DNA of 64,000 bases from Mactra quadrangularis (GCA_025267735.1 CM046295.1:12783167-12847166); one strand, 5' to 3'; counted from the first letter of the stretch, positions 41,401 through 47,325 are shown. Notes: generated by a model not told the origin, from the letters alone. Made by a program: numbers and translations.

Positions 41401-41665
41401 AAGACAATTGCATCCAATGATATATTTGAAAAAATAAGACTAATATCTAATCTGTCGATAACTTTTTCACAACTAATAAAAGCGATTAAAATAAAGAAAA
41501 AAATTTTTTACAAGTTTGTTTTGAAAGAGGCAAAGAAAGAAGACAGACATTGAGTCATTAATTTACGACTGAAAAAATACTTCAAATCGCTAAAAAACCC
41601 GTTCTTGACCAAAAGTGATCCATCATAAAGCAAAAAGATACTTACTGCTGTCGGACTGGTGGCAT
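11394..41665 (-). CDS. KIF23: KIF23/MKLP1-type kinesin-6, 22 coding exons
   Basis: Plus-end-directed mitotic kinesin; with RACGAP1 it forms centralspindlin, which bundles antiparallel microtubules at the midzone and midbody. Coding exons, 5' to 3' on the minus strand, are listed separately; they join in phase to 2664 nt (887 aa plus stop; human isoforms are 856 and 960 aa). Residues 29-435 are the motor: P-loop GITSSGKT 114-121, switch I NAESSRSH 304-311, switch II DLAGSE 346-351, YRDSKLT 397-403. Two family traits are visible: the long insertion before the switch I region (about 150-290) and the extended neck (about 435-500). Residues about 500-665 are charged coiled coil. The tail carries RRRRSKS (750-756) and TRKRRSS (847-853), matching the 14-3-3/Aurora B and NLS regions of human KIF23. 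The final exon is the least certain. Identification rests on motif and residue similarity across the whole length and is very firm. Confidence 0.95.
11915..12150 (+). repeat. Interspersed repeat (AATGTGGAAACCACATT family)
   Basis: Shares TGGAAAC(T/C)ACATTAAAG, GGGA(A/G)ATAATCCATAATAAA and GTATGTTATCATTGTATGAA with 19120-19330, 38134-38385 and 36146-36250. In KIF23 intron 21. Confidence 0.8.
12895..13260 (-). other. CpG-richer island with an open frame, unknown
   Basis: In KIF23 intron 21. An open frame on the minus strand (12900-13091) reads [17 protein letters not shown] and continues with plausible composition, unlike the surrounding AT-rich intron. It runs open upstream of the ATG for some codons. 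I recognise no domain; it may be a transposon or retro-copied fragment. Confidence 0.35.
14204..14574. mobile_element. hAT-like MITE, 371 bp
   Basis: Ends TAGAGCTGTCATTGATT and AATCAATGACAGCTCTA, with internal inverted ATATTTATTTTTTGAT words. In KIF23 intron 21. Confidence 0.8.
14760..15600. repeat. Local duplication of a repeat segment
   Basis: About 100 bp (CATGAAATCTCGTGGTTTCT onward) at 14778-14880 recurs nearly unchanged at 15483-15585, close upstream of the exon 21 side of the intron. Both look like parts of a larger repeat containing GGGAAAAAGGCCCCAGCC. Confidence 0.8.
15666..15850 (-). CDS. KIF23: KIF23 exon 21 (NLS tail)
   Basis: Residues 820-881. [18 protein letters not shown], then TRKRRSS (NLS; the human counterpart is regulated by Aurora B) and [19 protein letters not shown]. 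The donor AGAAA|GTAAGT contains an in-frame TAA straight after Lys 881, so without splicing the protein would end here, close to a natural KIF23 C terminus. Confidence 0.93.
16125..16345 (-). repeat. SINE family A
   Basis: Reversed A-family copy in KIF23 intron 20, with the ATAGCTTTCCTG, CTTATTAATGGAGGAAAATTG and degraded head order. Confidence 0.7.
16855..17095 (+). repeat. Interspersed repeat (ATCATTGTGCTCAGTGACTTG family)
   Basis: Shares CATTGTGCTCAGTGACTTGT and ATTGATTGGTCGA with 46985-47180 and, reversed, 50055-50260. Confidence 0.75.
17323..17462 (-). CDS. KIF23: KIF23 exon 20
   Basis: Residues 773-819. [13 protein letters not shown] then [14 protein letters not shown], matching human KYMLTHQELASDGE. 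Includes a lysine run that may add to nuclear import. Acceptor ATTTTTAG; donor AAG|GTAATA. Confidence 0.93.
18075..18107 (+). repeat. Homopolymer T/G run beside exon 19
   Basis: T run then G run about 20 bases from the exon 19 donor. Similar T-G runs occur at 34671-34699 and a G run at 58275; such runs are often unreliable in assembly. Confidence 0.85.
18126..18213 (-). CDS. KIF23: KIF23 exon 19 (RRRRSKS motif)
   Basis: Residues 744-773. [18 protein letters not shown] matches the human RRSKSAGERWVDHKP segment, where S708 (Aurora B) and S710 (14-3-3 binding) control centralspindlin clustering; here the equivalents are S754 and S756. Strong tail-level support for orthology. Confidence 0.94.
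18301..18455 (+). repeat. tRNA-derived SINE, family C
   Basis: Head GTAGTCCAGTGGTAGGAC, box B-like GTTTGATCCCCA, body GACATTTCCTTGTGCAAGAA and CCATCCAGGTGTAAATGGGT. Reversed relatives at 168, 22507 and 38780. Confidence 0.8.
18826..18986 (-). CDS. KIF23: KIF23 exon 18 (disordered tail)
   Basis: Residues 690-743, Ser/Thr/Arg/Pro-rich ([26 protein letters not shown]), low complexity and likely disordered, with several S/T-P and basic-S/T sites. I see no clear counterpart in human KIF23. Phase 0 out. Confidence 0.88.
19120..19330 (+). repeat. Interspersed repeat (AATGTGGAAACCACATT family)
   Basis: Second copy, in KIF23 intron 17, ending near CACCGGACACCCATCCGCC. Confidence 0.8.
19801..19966 (-). 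CDS. KIF23: KIF23 exon 17 (end of stalk)
   Basis: Residues 635-690. [20 protein letters not shown] ends the coiled coil; then a Pro/Thr-rich linker ([18 protein letters not shown]). Acceptor ends in AAG, rather weak; donor ACAG|GTTAGT. Confidence 0.9.
20028..20280 (+). repeat. Interspersed repeat, copy of 7845-8090
   Basis: Same order of CAACAGTTTATTATTGGACA, ACCAAACCAAGTCTTACA and GGTCTGCCATGTTTG. In KIF23 intron 16. Confidence 0.75.
20907..21017 (-). CDS. KIF23: KIF23 exon 16 (coiled coil)
   Basis: Residues 598-634, exactly 37 codons: [20 protein letters not shown] onward to WEENL. Highly charged coiled coil; WEENL corresponds to the conserved W-E-K stretch of the human stalk. Confidence 0.91.
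21700..21887 (-). CDS. KIF23: KIF23 exon 15 (coiled coil)
   Basis: Residues 535-597. Starts [19 protein letters not shown]; heptad-like leucine and charged pattern throughout, ending RREFEAK. Coiled-coil stalk for dimerisation. Its acceptor is followed upstream in the intron by an ATACCCCCGC-ended repeat beginning at 21918. Confidence 0.92.
21918..22182. mobile_element. ATACCCCCGC-ended repeat, copy 1
   Basis: Begins GTAAATCTGTGAGCTAATGC, with GATACCCCCGC near the left and GCGGGGGTATAAT at the right end, giving short inverted termini. Contains GACGGACGGACG and CTTCTTCGAAG. Copies at 28577-28830, 29757-30057 and 35866-36146. Confidence 0.85.
22507..22595 (-). repeat. SINE family C, partial
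   Basis: Reversed fragment with TTAATTTCTTGCTCAAGG and a worn box B, in KIF23 intron 14. Confidence 0.6.
22651..22753 (-). CDS. KIF23: KIF23 exon 14
   Basis: Residues 501-535. [20 protein letters not shown] then [12 protein letters not shown], matching the start of the human stalk region (DINDEQTLPRLIEALEKR). Start of the predicted coiled coil. Confidence 0.93.
23005..23190 (-). repeat. tRNA-like SINE, family D
   Basis: Reversed copy with GCTCTTACAACTTGGATTC and GATCACCAGTCAAACGTCAT, related to 48985-49185 and 57770-57960. Confidence 0.75.
23191..23431. mobile_element. Hairpin MITE (CTTTTCACAAAAATTC family), best copy
   Basis: Ends GGTGCTTTTCACAAAAATTC and GAATTTTTGTGAAAAGCACC. Other copies: 8262, 43430, 48071, 52346. 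In KIF23 intron 13. Confidence 0.9.
23469..23920. mobile_element. CAGGTCTCCTAG-ended element
   Basis: Ends CAGGTCTCCTAG and CTAGGAGGCCTG (near complement). Interior is packed with AAAGGTTTTAAAGG words on one strand. hAT-like by its CAGG end only. Confidence 0.65.
23993..24039 (-). CDS. KIF23: KIF23 exon 13 (neck)
   Basis: Short 47-nt exon, residues 485-500 ([16 protein letters not shown]). Phase 1 in and 0 out fit both neighbours. Acceptor TTCTTTCAG; donor GAG|GTGAGG. Confidence 0.9.
24290..24450 (+). repeat. 17-bp tandem repeat (TTTAGAGGTGACTGTAG)
   Basis: About nine units, in KIF23 intron 12, 250 bp upstream of exon 13. Confidence 0.9.
24811..24964 (-). CDS. KIF23: KIF23 exon 12 (motor end and neck)
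   Basis: Residues 434-485. [12 protein letters not shown] closes the motor domain (human MRFAEVTQEV); it is followed by a charged segment rich in Glu and Arg. In KIF23 this long neck carries the RACGAP1/CYK-4 binding surface; that role is inferred from the family. Confidence 0.93.
25060..25433. mobile_element. GC- and CpG-rich insertion
   Basis: Stands out in KIF23 intron 11/12 region for CpG content (CCGCGG, CGGATTTCCGCG on the reverse strand). The right end reads CGCGGAAAATTCACACCCCTG, i.e. CAGGGGTGTGAATTTTCC inward, as in hAT-type termini; no matching left end found. ORFs on both strands are not protein-like. Confidence 0.5.
25900..26125 (+). repeat. Interspersed repeat also at exon 1b donor side
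   Basis: Shares TGATCAAAACTGTTGTTTTG, TCTACTTTCG and AGGTGTTTGAAATA with 58375-58545; a fragment at 45330-45400. Confidence 0.65.
26728..26927 (-). CDS. KIF23: KIF23 exon 11 (microtubule-binding face)
   Basis: Residues 367-433. [19 protein letters not shown], then [20 protein letters not shown] and [13 protein letters not shown]: the end of the motor core, almost unchanged from human KIF23. Acceptor ATATTTCAG; donor GTG|GTAAGT, phase 0. Confidence 0.97.
27971..28073 (-). CDS. KIF23: KIF23 exon 10 (switch II)
   Basis: Residues 333-367. [19 protein letters not shown] contains switch II DLAGSE, coupling nucleotide state to the neck. The acceptor abuts a long AAT/ATG microsatellite starting at 28077. 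Donor GCTG|GTAAGT. Confidence 0.95.
28077..28432 (+). repeat. AAT/ATG microsatellite
   Basis: About 350 bp of interrupted AATAATGATGATAATAAT next to the acceptor of KIF23 exon 10; the 68- and 73-codon open frames here are artefacts of it. Confidence 0.95.
28577..28830. mobile_element. ATACCCCCGC-ended repeat, copy 2
   Basis: Same ends and interior as 21918; in KIF23 intron 9. A flanking segment (ATTATGATAGACTTCTT) occurs on both sides, at about 28517 and 28829, with the following ACATAA and TTTAGTGGCCAGTTTCTTCA, a duplication of some 60 bp around the insertion. Confidence 0.85.
29221..29342 (-). CDS. KIF23: KIF23 exon 9 (switch I)
   Basis: Residues 292-332. [20 protein letters not shown] holds switch I (SSRSH binds nucleotide and Mg); VVQAPLDP follows and is diagnostic for KIF23. 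Acceptor TTTGCAG; donor CAA|GTAAGG, phase 0. Confidence 0.96.
29437..29565 (-). repeat. SINE family A, 3' part
   Basis: Reversed 3' half (TGTCAACACAATTTTGGTTA, CTCACCTACCCTTTCACAAG), in KIF23 intron 8. Confidence 0.7.
29757..30057. mobile_element. ATACCCCCGC-ended repeat, copy 3
   Basis: Longest variant, with the extra GTGAGAAATATGACTATCAT block also present at 35904. Confidence 0.85.
30610..32413. mobile_element. 1.8-kb non-autonomous element, CAGGGTT ends
   Basis: Ends CAGGGTTGGAGCTGG and CAGCGCGAACCCTG, each followed inward by TTGTCGCCA/ TTCGCCAAA words in inverted order. ACTGA flanks it directly on both sides (30605-30609 and 32414-32418). No transposase frame; interior is AT-rich. Lies in KIF23 intron 8. 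Confidence 0.75.
32450..32562 (-). CDS. KIF23: KIF23 exon 8
   Basis: Residues 254-292: [24 protein letters not shown] and [11 protein letters not shown]. This is the motor region before switch I. Acceptor ATTATTGCAG; donor AAAG|GTAAAC, phase 1. Confidence 0.93.
32576..32947. mobile_element. CAGGGCTTGACAAAT-ended element, copy 2
   Basis: Left end worn (GGCTCGACAAATCC), right end ATTTGTCAAGCCCTG intact. Begins only 14 bases upstream of the exon 8 acceptor boundary at 32562. Confidence 0.8.
33110..33320 (+). repeat. Interspersed repeat shared with 43010-43200
   Basis: TATAACAGG(A/G)ATTTGTAA, CACTGTCTATAACTGGCT and AAAACTTGATTTATGTTTTT occur in the same order in both. Confidence 0.85.
34079..34255 (-). 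CDS. KIF23: KIF23 exon 7
   Basis: Residues 195-254, with [21 protein letters not shown], a core motor strand-helix segment nearly identical to the human one, ending DPITGYK across the junction. Acceptor TTGTCTAG; donor AA|GTAAGG. Confidence 0.94.
34298..34582 (-). repeat. tRNA-derived SINE, family B
   Basis: Reversed copy in KIF23 intron 6, just upstream of exon 7, with TTTACGCTATAGCAACACAT, CAGTGACTGGCAACTGCCCT and the degraded tRNA head at its right end. Confidence 0.8.
34776..34900 (-). CDS. KIF23: KIF23 exon 6 (family insertion)
   Basis: Residues 154-195. Starts [13 protein letters not shown] and continues [14 protein letters not shown]. This is the kinesin-6-specific insertion within the motor; ordinary kinesins lack it. 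Donor AA|GTGAGT leaves phase 2. Confidence 0.92.
35541..35711 (-). repeat. Array of donor-like repeats after KIF23 exon 5
   Basis: Irregular 17-37 bp repeats reading, on the gene strand, close to GTAAGTATTAACTCAATC. About seven copies lie directly downstream of the true donor at 35716, and most keep GTAAGT. They end near 35541. Confidence 0.85.
35717..35853 (-). CDS. KIF23: KIF23 exon 5 (P-loop)
   Basis: Residues 108-153 with LLFTYG and the Walker A motif GITSSGKT, then YTMTG and [14 protein letters not shown]. The usual kinesin P-loop has Gly where this has the first Ser of SSGKT; the catalytic GKT is intact. The donor TAT|GTAAGT is followed in the intron by a run of similar donor-like repeats. 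Confidence 0.95.
35866..36146. mobile_element. ATACCCCCGC-ended repeat, copy 4, joined to another repeat
   Basis: Begins 12 bases upstream of the exon 5 acceptor boundary (35853); right end damaged and runs into a fragment of the AATGTGGAAACCACATT family (36146-36250). Confidence 0.8.
36574..36718 (-). CDS. KIF23: KIF23 exon 4
   Basis: Residues 60-108, from [18 protein letters not shown] through DLLHGKNG. The 3' splice site chosen (TTTTATTTCAG before 36718) gives phase 0 and aligns with the human segment that ends NRNGDYKE. The first 30 bases and the preceding 20 intron bases are one unit of a seven-copy tandem array reaching 37035, so other acceptors are possible. Those three or six units upstream would stay in frame. 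Confidence 0.88.
36691..37035 (-). repeat. 50-bp tandem array built from the KIF23 exon 4 acceptor
   Basis: Seven copies with an exact 50-bp period start at 36691, 36741, 36791, 36841, 36891, 36941 and 36991 (the last lacks a few bases). Read on the gene strand, each unit is about 20 bases of intron end (ATTTCTATGTTTTATTTCAG) plus the first 30 bases of exon 4. Copies differ by only one to three bases, so the array is young or homogenised. No copy contains a stop in any frame on the gene strand, which explains the long overlapping ORFs here; these are not separate genes. Confidence 0.95.
37524..37894. mobile_element. CAGGGCTTGACAAAT-ended element, copy 3
   Basis: CAGGGCTTGACAAATCCAC left end; right end CATTTGTCTAGCCC slightly worn. 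KIF23 intron 3. Confidence 0.8.
38134..38385 (+). repeat. Interspersed repeat (AATGTGGAAACCACATT family)
   Basis: Third long copy, in KIF23 intron 3, ending 50 bases before exon 3. Confidence 0.8.
38433..38525 (-). CDS. KIF23: KIF23 exon 3
   Basis: Residues 29-59, starting VYCRVKPL, the first beta strand of the kinesin motor, and including the VIDNTTVKL segment. Exactly 31 codons, phase 0 at both ends, acceptor TTCTAG, donor GTAAGTTTG. Confidence 0.95.
38780..38890 (-). repeat. SINE family C, partial
   Basis: Reversed head with GGGGTTCAAACCCAGACC and CTACCGCTGGACTAC. Confidence 0.7.
39310..39373 (-). CDS. KIF23: KIF23 exon 2
   Basis: Residues 7-28, including [11 protein letters not shown], a basic leader like the AKTPRK leader of human KIF23. 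Acceptor TATTTTCAG, donor GTAAGTAAA; ends in phase 0. Confidence 0.9.
39691..39969 (+). pseudogene. hAT transposase C-terminal fragment
   Basis: Reads [20 protein letters not shown], then [14 protein letters not shown] and SLVFLKKNM: the conserved C-terminal dimerisation region of hAT transposases. An in-frame TAG at 39688-39690 precedes it and no BED finger or catalytic core is present, so it is dead. The downstream sequence to about 40216 ends CGACCCAGCCCT, a plausible hAT terminus. In KIF23 intron 1, opposite strand. Confidence 0.85.
40375..40610 (+). pseudogene. LINE reverse-transcriptase tail fragment
   Basis: Frame reads [20 protein letters not shown], a stop, then [12 protein letters not shown]: the YLGV and LAFLR motifs of the C-terminal RT region of jockey/CR1-type LINEs. 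Short, with stops; in KIF23 intron 1. Confidence 0.7.
41159..41297. mobile_element. MITE with ATTGCAGTTTACCGG ends
   Basis: ATTGCAGTTTACCGGTAC at the left, GTGCCGGTAAACTGCAAT at the right; 139 bp, KIF23 intron 1. Confidence 0.8.
41646..41665 (-). CDS. KIF23: KIF23 exon 1 (start codon)
   Basis: Encodes MPPVRQ plus two bases of codon 7. The start is supported by an in-frame TAA five codons upstream (41678-41680), A at -3, a strong GTAAGTATC donor, and a phase that fits exon 2 (CA+A gives Gln), giving MPPVRQQRGKTPRK, similar to the human N terminus. Confidence 0.82.
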
Positions 41666-41783
41666 TTTGTTTCTGTTTTAAGTGCCTACGCTTGTAAAAA
41701 CGATTTTATTTCAACTTTTCTCGCCCAAACATTTGTTGATAATGTTGATAAATTCTCTTTCGAATTTCGCTGTTTTAATCGGA

Positions 41784-41881
41784 CCAATCAAATCACCCGA
41801 TTTTATTTCGGAATACTTCGACTTTACAGTATACCGATATTGCCCAATCAGTTCCGAATAATAAAATTTCATTGCGCGAAA
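41784..41881 (-). promoter_or_regulatory. KIF23: KIF23 candidate promoter: two CCAAT boxes and an E2F-type site
   Basis: CCAAT occurs at 41784-41788 and 41844-41848 (60 bp apart, the same orientation), and GCGCGAAA, the reverse complement of the E2F consensus TTTSGCGC, at 41874-41881. All lie 120-220 bp upstream of the ATG. Paired NF-Y boxes with E2F/CHR elements are typical of G2/M genes; here the role is inferred from motif and position. Confidence 0.5.
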
Positions 41882-41899
41882 TGGTAATTTTCGAATTGG

Positions 41900-43009
41900 G
41901 ATTCTAACGAACTGACTCTTTACACGATATTGGTTTTACTTTGGATAATTTCATATTAATTACATTTATTATTGAACCGAATCACTACGATCGTCATTTT
42001 ACCTTTTTTTTTAATTAAATGCATTATACAAAAACCAACCTACTGCGACATTTTATTAATTCTAAATTATTTACCTATATGATAAAGAGGACCACAATGG
42101 AAATATAGACTATTTTTTGTGTGTGTTATCCTTGCTATTGGGAAGCATGTCATGGTACATATCAAATTGCATTTTAACTTATGTTCTTATTAATTAGAAC
42201 TTTATTTAACATTTATATTATGTCACATTGTATTTATTGTTCCATCATGTGAAGCCTAATGCAGAAATAAATATAAATCTATCTATATCTATAACAGCTA
42301 AATTCAAGTAAAAAAACCACGTCATATTTTAGCCGAGTTACTTCATTTCTGCTCCATATTCATAGGCGGATCTAGCGGGGGTCAGGGGCGATCCGGTACG
42401 ATTATTTCTCGGTCCTTAACATAGATTTAATGGTTATGTAGTTTTTATCATCAATGTGTTGCATTATTGTGCAAAATGTGTATAACATGGTTGTGGTTCG
42501 AAAGTTTGGGACCCCCTCTAGCTCGAACCCACTAAAAAAATATCAGACCCGCCCCAGATATTAATTACAACTAACAGCAAATGTGTACTATTGTGTGATA
42601 GTTAATTCGATTTTCATTGCTCTATGCCTTCGTCTCTGGGGAGGTTTGACAAAATTTGCCATTCGGAACTACCTCGGCGATCTTCTATGCAGATAAACCT
42701 CGGATATTATAAGGCGAGAAAGAAGTTCTAACATGGTTTCCATAGAAAACGTGAATTTGATACATATTTCTATAACAATATAATCTGAACTACACTGAAA
42801 TACGTCGTGTGAGACATTGTACTGATGAAATGTTTTCATAATACTCAAGTATATCATCGAGAAGCTAGGATTAAATTTCTTGCTCAAGTAAACAATAAAG
42901 TGCGCTTTAAATGTGAATAAAAAAACCTGTACTCATGCATGCAGCGAGTTGTCTTACTAGTAGTTTCATGTTGTTTTGTAGCGCATCGACCCTATAATTA
43001 CACGGATTA
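41900..43009. other. Intergenic upstream of KIF23
   Basis: No gene. 42605-42880 (TACCTCGGCGATC, CAGATAAACCTCGGATAT, GTGAGACATTGTA) matches 62870-63020 and is an interspersed repeat; 42360-42560 is a GC-richer repeat fragment with GGCGGATCTAGCGGGG. Confidence 0.55.
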
Positions 43010-43200
43010 TATATAACAGGGATTTGTAACGAAGTGCGTTTTTGAATTTTCTCGGTCGTCACTGTCTATAACTGGCTAAAGCAGACTGTACAAACTATTC
43101 CAGAGTTTAAAAACTTGATTTATGTTTTTTGTACATGTCTTCCATGCATCTTGTGACAAAAAAATTGTCGCAATTATGACCGAAAATATGTCCTAGTTGA
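43010..43200 (+). repeat. Interspersed repeat shared with 33110-33320
   Basis: Second copy of the TATAACTGGCT family. Confidence 0.85.
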
Positions 43201-43429
43201 GATTTTTGTACCGTATTTGATATTTTTGACAGTTAAATGATACCCCTGGTCTGCGCTTTGAAACTATAAACCTTCGTAGATTGAAGAGTTATATTTAATC
43301 TATTTAATGGTGTGATTAAAGTGCCACCAAGGAATCTGTATATTTTGCGTGATACATAAAAATAAATCGACATGAAGTGATCTACTAAACGCAGTTGTAC
43401 CCCTTTTATACATAAGTTGTAACCCGGAG

Positions 43430-43671
43430 CACCTTTTTACAAAAACTGATACGAAAAAAAGTTATCGTAAGTCAATATCATAAAATTTGCAGTTCAAAGT
43501 CAGAAGAATGATAAACATAAGTATGATATGATATTCAAAAGGTATATACAATATTTTACATAATTATATAATATTTGGAATTGATTGGCAAAAAATGATC
43601 TTAATATGAACGTTTATTGTTTTTGACTTGCGATGATTTTATTCGTACGTTTTTTTGTGAAAAGCACCACG
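43430..43671. mobile_element. Hairpin MITE (CTTTTCACAAAAATTC family)
   Basis: Ends GAGCACCTTTTTACAAAAAC and TTTTTTTGTGAAAAGCACC, interior as in 23191. The following SINE starts directly after it. Confidence 0.85.
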
Positions 43672-43972
43672 GGTCGATAGTGCAGTTGGTAGCGCGCCGG
43701 GATTTGGATACTCGTGCCCGAGGGTGTGCGGGTTCGAATCTCACCCGGGGAGTTTATACCTTTCCATGAAAATTTGACAATAATGCCGATTTTCCTCCAT
43801 TGATTAGATAATATGGAGAAGTTTCCGGCCTTGTGGAAGGGTAGGTGAGTACTGGTTATAGACAATGGTCCAGGAAAGCTAGGTTAGGTGCGCTGGACGC
43901 CGTAAAATGACCTAAAATTGTGTTGATACGGCGTTAACTCCAATAAATAAAAATAAATAAACATATTTTGTA
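43671..43972 (+). repeat. tRNA-derived SINE, family A, complete
   Basis: Head GGTCGATAGTGCAGTTGGTA with box A, box B GGGTTCGAATCTC at about 43730, body TTTCCATGAAAATTTGACAA, CCTCCATTGATTAGATAATA and GAAAGCTAGGTTAGG, 3' end GTTGATACGGCGTTAAC and an AAATAAATAAA tail. Confidence 0.92.
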
Positions 43973-44005
43973 GTCATTAACCATGTAGATTTAAATATAT
44001 GCTCG

Positions 44006-44092
44006 ATAATCCCTGTACATGTACATGTATTTATGTCACTCTCACTGTCAGTAAAATTAGATATTCGTATCTATGTACAGGGATTATCTAGA
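44006..44092. mobile_element. Short hairpin element
   Basis: GATAATCCCTGTACAT at the left and ATGTACAGGGATTATC at the right enclose 55 bp. Confidence 0.75.
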
Positions 44093-44149
44093 ATAATGTG
44101 CGTCACTGACAGTTGCATAAAATCTATCAATACCAAAGTCTAACATTGT

Positions 44150-44425
44150 CCTAATCTTGGCCGCTATATTGGAAAGTTCCACTAATCTTGGCCGCCATAT
44201 TGGAAAGTTAAAATTTCACTAATCTTGGCCGCCATATTGGAAAGGTAAAGTTTCACTAATCTTGGCCGCCATATTGTAAAGTTCCACTAATCTTGGCCGC
44301 CATATTGGAAAGGTAAAGTTCCACTAATCTTGGCCGCCATATTGGAAAGTTAAAGTTTCACTAATCTTGGCCGCCATATTGGAAAGGTTAAGTTCCACTA
44401 ATCTTGGTCGCCATTTTGAAAAAGG
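44150..44425 (+). repeat. Minisatellite of YY1-like motifs, 8 copies
   Basis: Unit of 31 or 37 bp, CTAATCTTGGCCGCCATATTGGAAAG followed by a variable spacer. On the reverse strand each unit holds ATATGGCGGCC, close to the YY1 consensus. Intergenic, 2.5 kb upstream of KIF23 and 3 kb downstream of the YeeE-like gene. Confidence 0.9.
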
Positions 44426-44504
44426 TGAAGTTCCTCTGAATTAATGTGTAGTGGATCGTTTTGTCGTCCAATGTAATTTCAAGAAATATCTTTAAAAAAA
44501 TGTT

Positions 44505-44830
44505 CGGCGCTATGCAAGGTTCATTTTGTTTGGAGTATAAATGATAATATTCGCTGTTCAGTTAAACCTCCAGGAGCGTACCTAGGCGAATGTATAATCA
44601 ATTAGCATAGTGAGTCACCCATGGCCCACAAAGTAAATAGTCAGCAACTACTGTCTATGCTACGCACCTGTTTATCAAAAATAACCAATGGTAGCAAATC
44701 TCTTGTCCATTTTTCTAAACCGGTGGAGAATTTCAACAAACAGGTATAGTAAAGCAAATTGTATTGGTTAAAATATAGGTCAGAATTTGGTCTAGACAGC
44801 TGCGTCGAAAACAAAACCAAAAGCACGTAT
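44505..44830 (+). repeat. Interspersed repeat shared with 51262-51615
   Basis: ATATTCGCTGTTCAG, AGGAGCGTACC, AATCAATTAGCATAG and CTGTCTATGCTACGC-type words in the same order. Confidence 0.85.
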
Positions 44831-46984
44831 ATACGTTCATTTTTTATTTAACAACAAAACATAATTAAACATATTTCAATATTTAACTGGTTACCATGAC
44901 AACACTGTGTAAACAAGGCAATTAATAAGAAGTGTATTCATGTATATACAAATGATACAAGGGAGACAAAATAAACTACTGAACTCTACATGTAAAGATA
45001 AGGCAAATGATACAACGGGGATAAATGTATTGAATATAAAACCCCATTAGGAAGACATATTGAATTTACATAATTTATGAAAACCTTATTAAAACTGTGA
45101 AATTATTTAAATAGAACATGCATTAGAGACATAATTGGCAAGTCAAACAAGTTTGTTTGCTGAATTTTAAGTTTGAATTTTAAAGTACACTTCTTTAAAA
45201 TTGGATCATTTTACCGTGTGCAGTGTATTTGTTTCGTGGATATTAAATATACATGCCCAAAAATAGCTTTAAGACCTTATACATTTTGTTGCTCTAGTTT
45301 CTTCTAACACAAGATTTAATCTGAAACAGATTTTGATCAAAACTATTGTATCAGTTTTGTCATTCAAATCTTACTTTTGTGTTTGAAACACAATACCTCG
45401 GAGTTACATTATCCACCAAAATTTGGAGACATTTTCACTCTGTAAGCCTAGACTACATAGGTTTAATTAAAAATTTTGATTACTTTTTAATTTGAAGTGT
45501 TTTTTAGTTTTGCTTATATTTTTGTTATGGTACTATTTGTAATTGAGACCACCAATGTAGCTTTAAACTTATGTTATAGTAAATAATTACGTTGACTTTT
45601 GTTTTGGAGGCTTTGGGATATCAGACGCTGTGTGTGAGGCCTCAAAGAAATTTGTGTTCATTTAACCATAAACCATATTAAATAAATTGAAAGTAATGGT
45701 TCTACCAAAAACAATCAAGGAAATTTCATTCTTTTAATTAAACTTCACTTGTCTCCAAACGTTTGTTGGTTACTATATATATTTCCCATATAAAAGGACG
45801 AGTCCAACAGAACAAAACATGGCATGTCGACAGGATTGATATATATATAAATATATTATACATGTATGTGTACAATGTATATAGGAATGTTTTGATTGCA
45901 AATTTACGAACACAGTTTATTGTATAAAAGTTTATTGTATAAAAGCTATTTTGATTTTCACGAACACTTTTTAATTTGAATAATTTTGATTTTATTTTAC
46001 CGTTAGTCGACACTTTAACTATCTTAAGCACGACAGTCGTTTTCATGAACATAAGATTTCACCTCCATTAATTAACACCAAACCACCCGCAGTGGTTAAT
46101 ACCCTTCATTAAATCAATAACCACTGTCACCACAAGTAAATTCGTCCCTCAGAGTCGATTATTTTCTTTCATCTATTCATTCACATTTCAATGTTTTCTA
46201 TAAATTGAGTCTCCTTGTAGAAAATCATGATGCCCAAAGAAAAAAATAATAGTCTTTATTAAAAATTGGTAAAAATAACAAAATTCTTTTCACACGCAAC
46301 ACATTAGTGTCACATGGTATTACTAGCGTCACGTGCATTAAGTGATGGCAGTGGTTATGTAGCAAAACGTGACGTAAGCACTGTGAGGAGTTTGCAATAA
46401 CACATAGAAACGACCATCGTCGGTTATCCCGCGATACATTACTCAGTTATGCCGCGTTATGTATAATGTACCGTGGGCCATTTGGTTAAGAAAATATCGT
46501 ACACATGAATAATTAATGAGGTAGTTACATTGGTTCCGCAAGGAAACCACTACGGAAAACTAGCCAATGAAATTACGCAACTATTTTATGAAAATGAACA
46601 TGTGCGTTGGTTTCTATTTTAAATAAGTAAGAAAAGCCCAGTATGACGTTATTGTTATTGAAGAGTATTTAATTGTAGCATGCGATTCATTGGAAGAAGA
46701 TTGGTCTCCCCTGCCTCATACACATTTATGAAAACGAGATTTTGCCAGTCAAATTGCCCTTTGTGCGTTTGGAGTGTAACGGAATGAATTACTCTGGTTG
46801 CCGACGATGAGAAACGACAACTTTCCCCTCCGTGGAGTGAAATCTACATTACTTTATCATTGAATGTTTTAAACTTGTCACAGCAAAAATCGATCTGAAA
46901 TTCTTCGCTTGCATACTTGCTTATTTTGGATCTGTCATCTTCACAATACGGGTCACGTTCAGATGACCTTTACTCTTATTCATG
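44831..46984. other. Intergenic, no gene found
   Basis: AT-rich. A 104-codon open frame at 45738-46052 is low complexity (TATATA, Asn/Ile/Tyr-rich) and not supported. 45330-45400 is a fragment of the repeat at 25900. Confidence 0.5.
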
Positions 46985-47180
46985 ACGCAATCATTGTGCT
47001 CAGTGACTTGTTGAAATCATTTTTGTGACGTTATTTTCAAAGAAACGTTCACACTTGAGTACACACACGCATCCACAGTTAAATTAGATCGCAAACTCGA
47101 ACTACAATAGCAGTGACCATGCTATTAATAGTGTTTCGTCTAGATGAAAGTTACACATTAATTGGTCGACACACAGCTCA
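46985..47180 (+). repeat. Interspersed repeat (ATCATTGTGCTCAGTGACTTG family)
   Basis: Second copy of the element at 16855, beside the 3' end of the YeeE-like gene. 47350-47500 is a separate repeat also found at 20380-20500 and 27650-27790. Confidence 0.75.
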
Positions 47181-47325
47181 TCTGAGCCTGTGATAATGAA
47201 AATTCTACCTCAACTTAATTGCCAAGAGAGTCACTTTCCTCAACTTAATAGCCAAGAGAGTCACTTTCTTCCGTCACTTCATATGTATTCCATCTTACAG
47301 TCATAGACTAGGCATCAATTTGGAT

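Noticed and set aside
43671..43760. tRNA gene
   Set aside because: Box A and B are present, but the arms do not form a tRNA fold and the sequence continues into a SINE body found many times.
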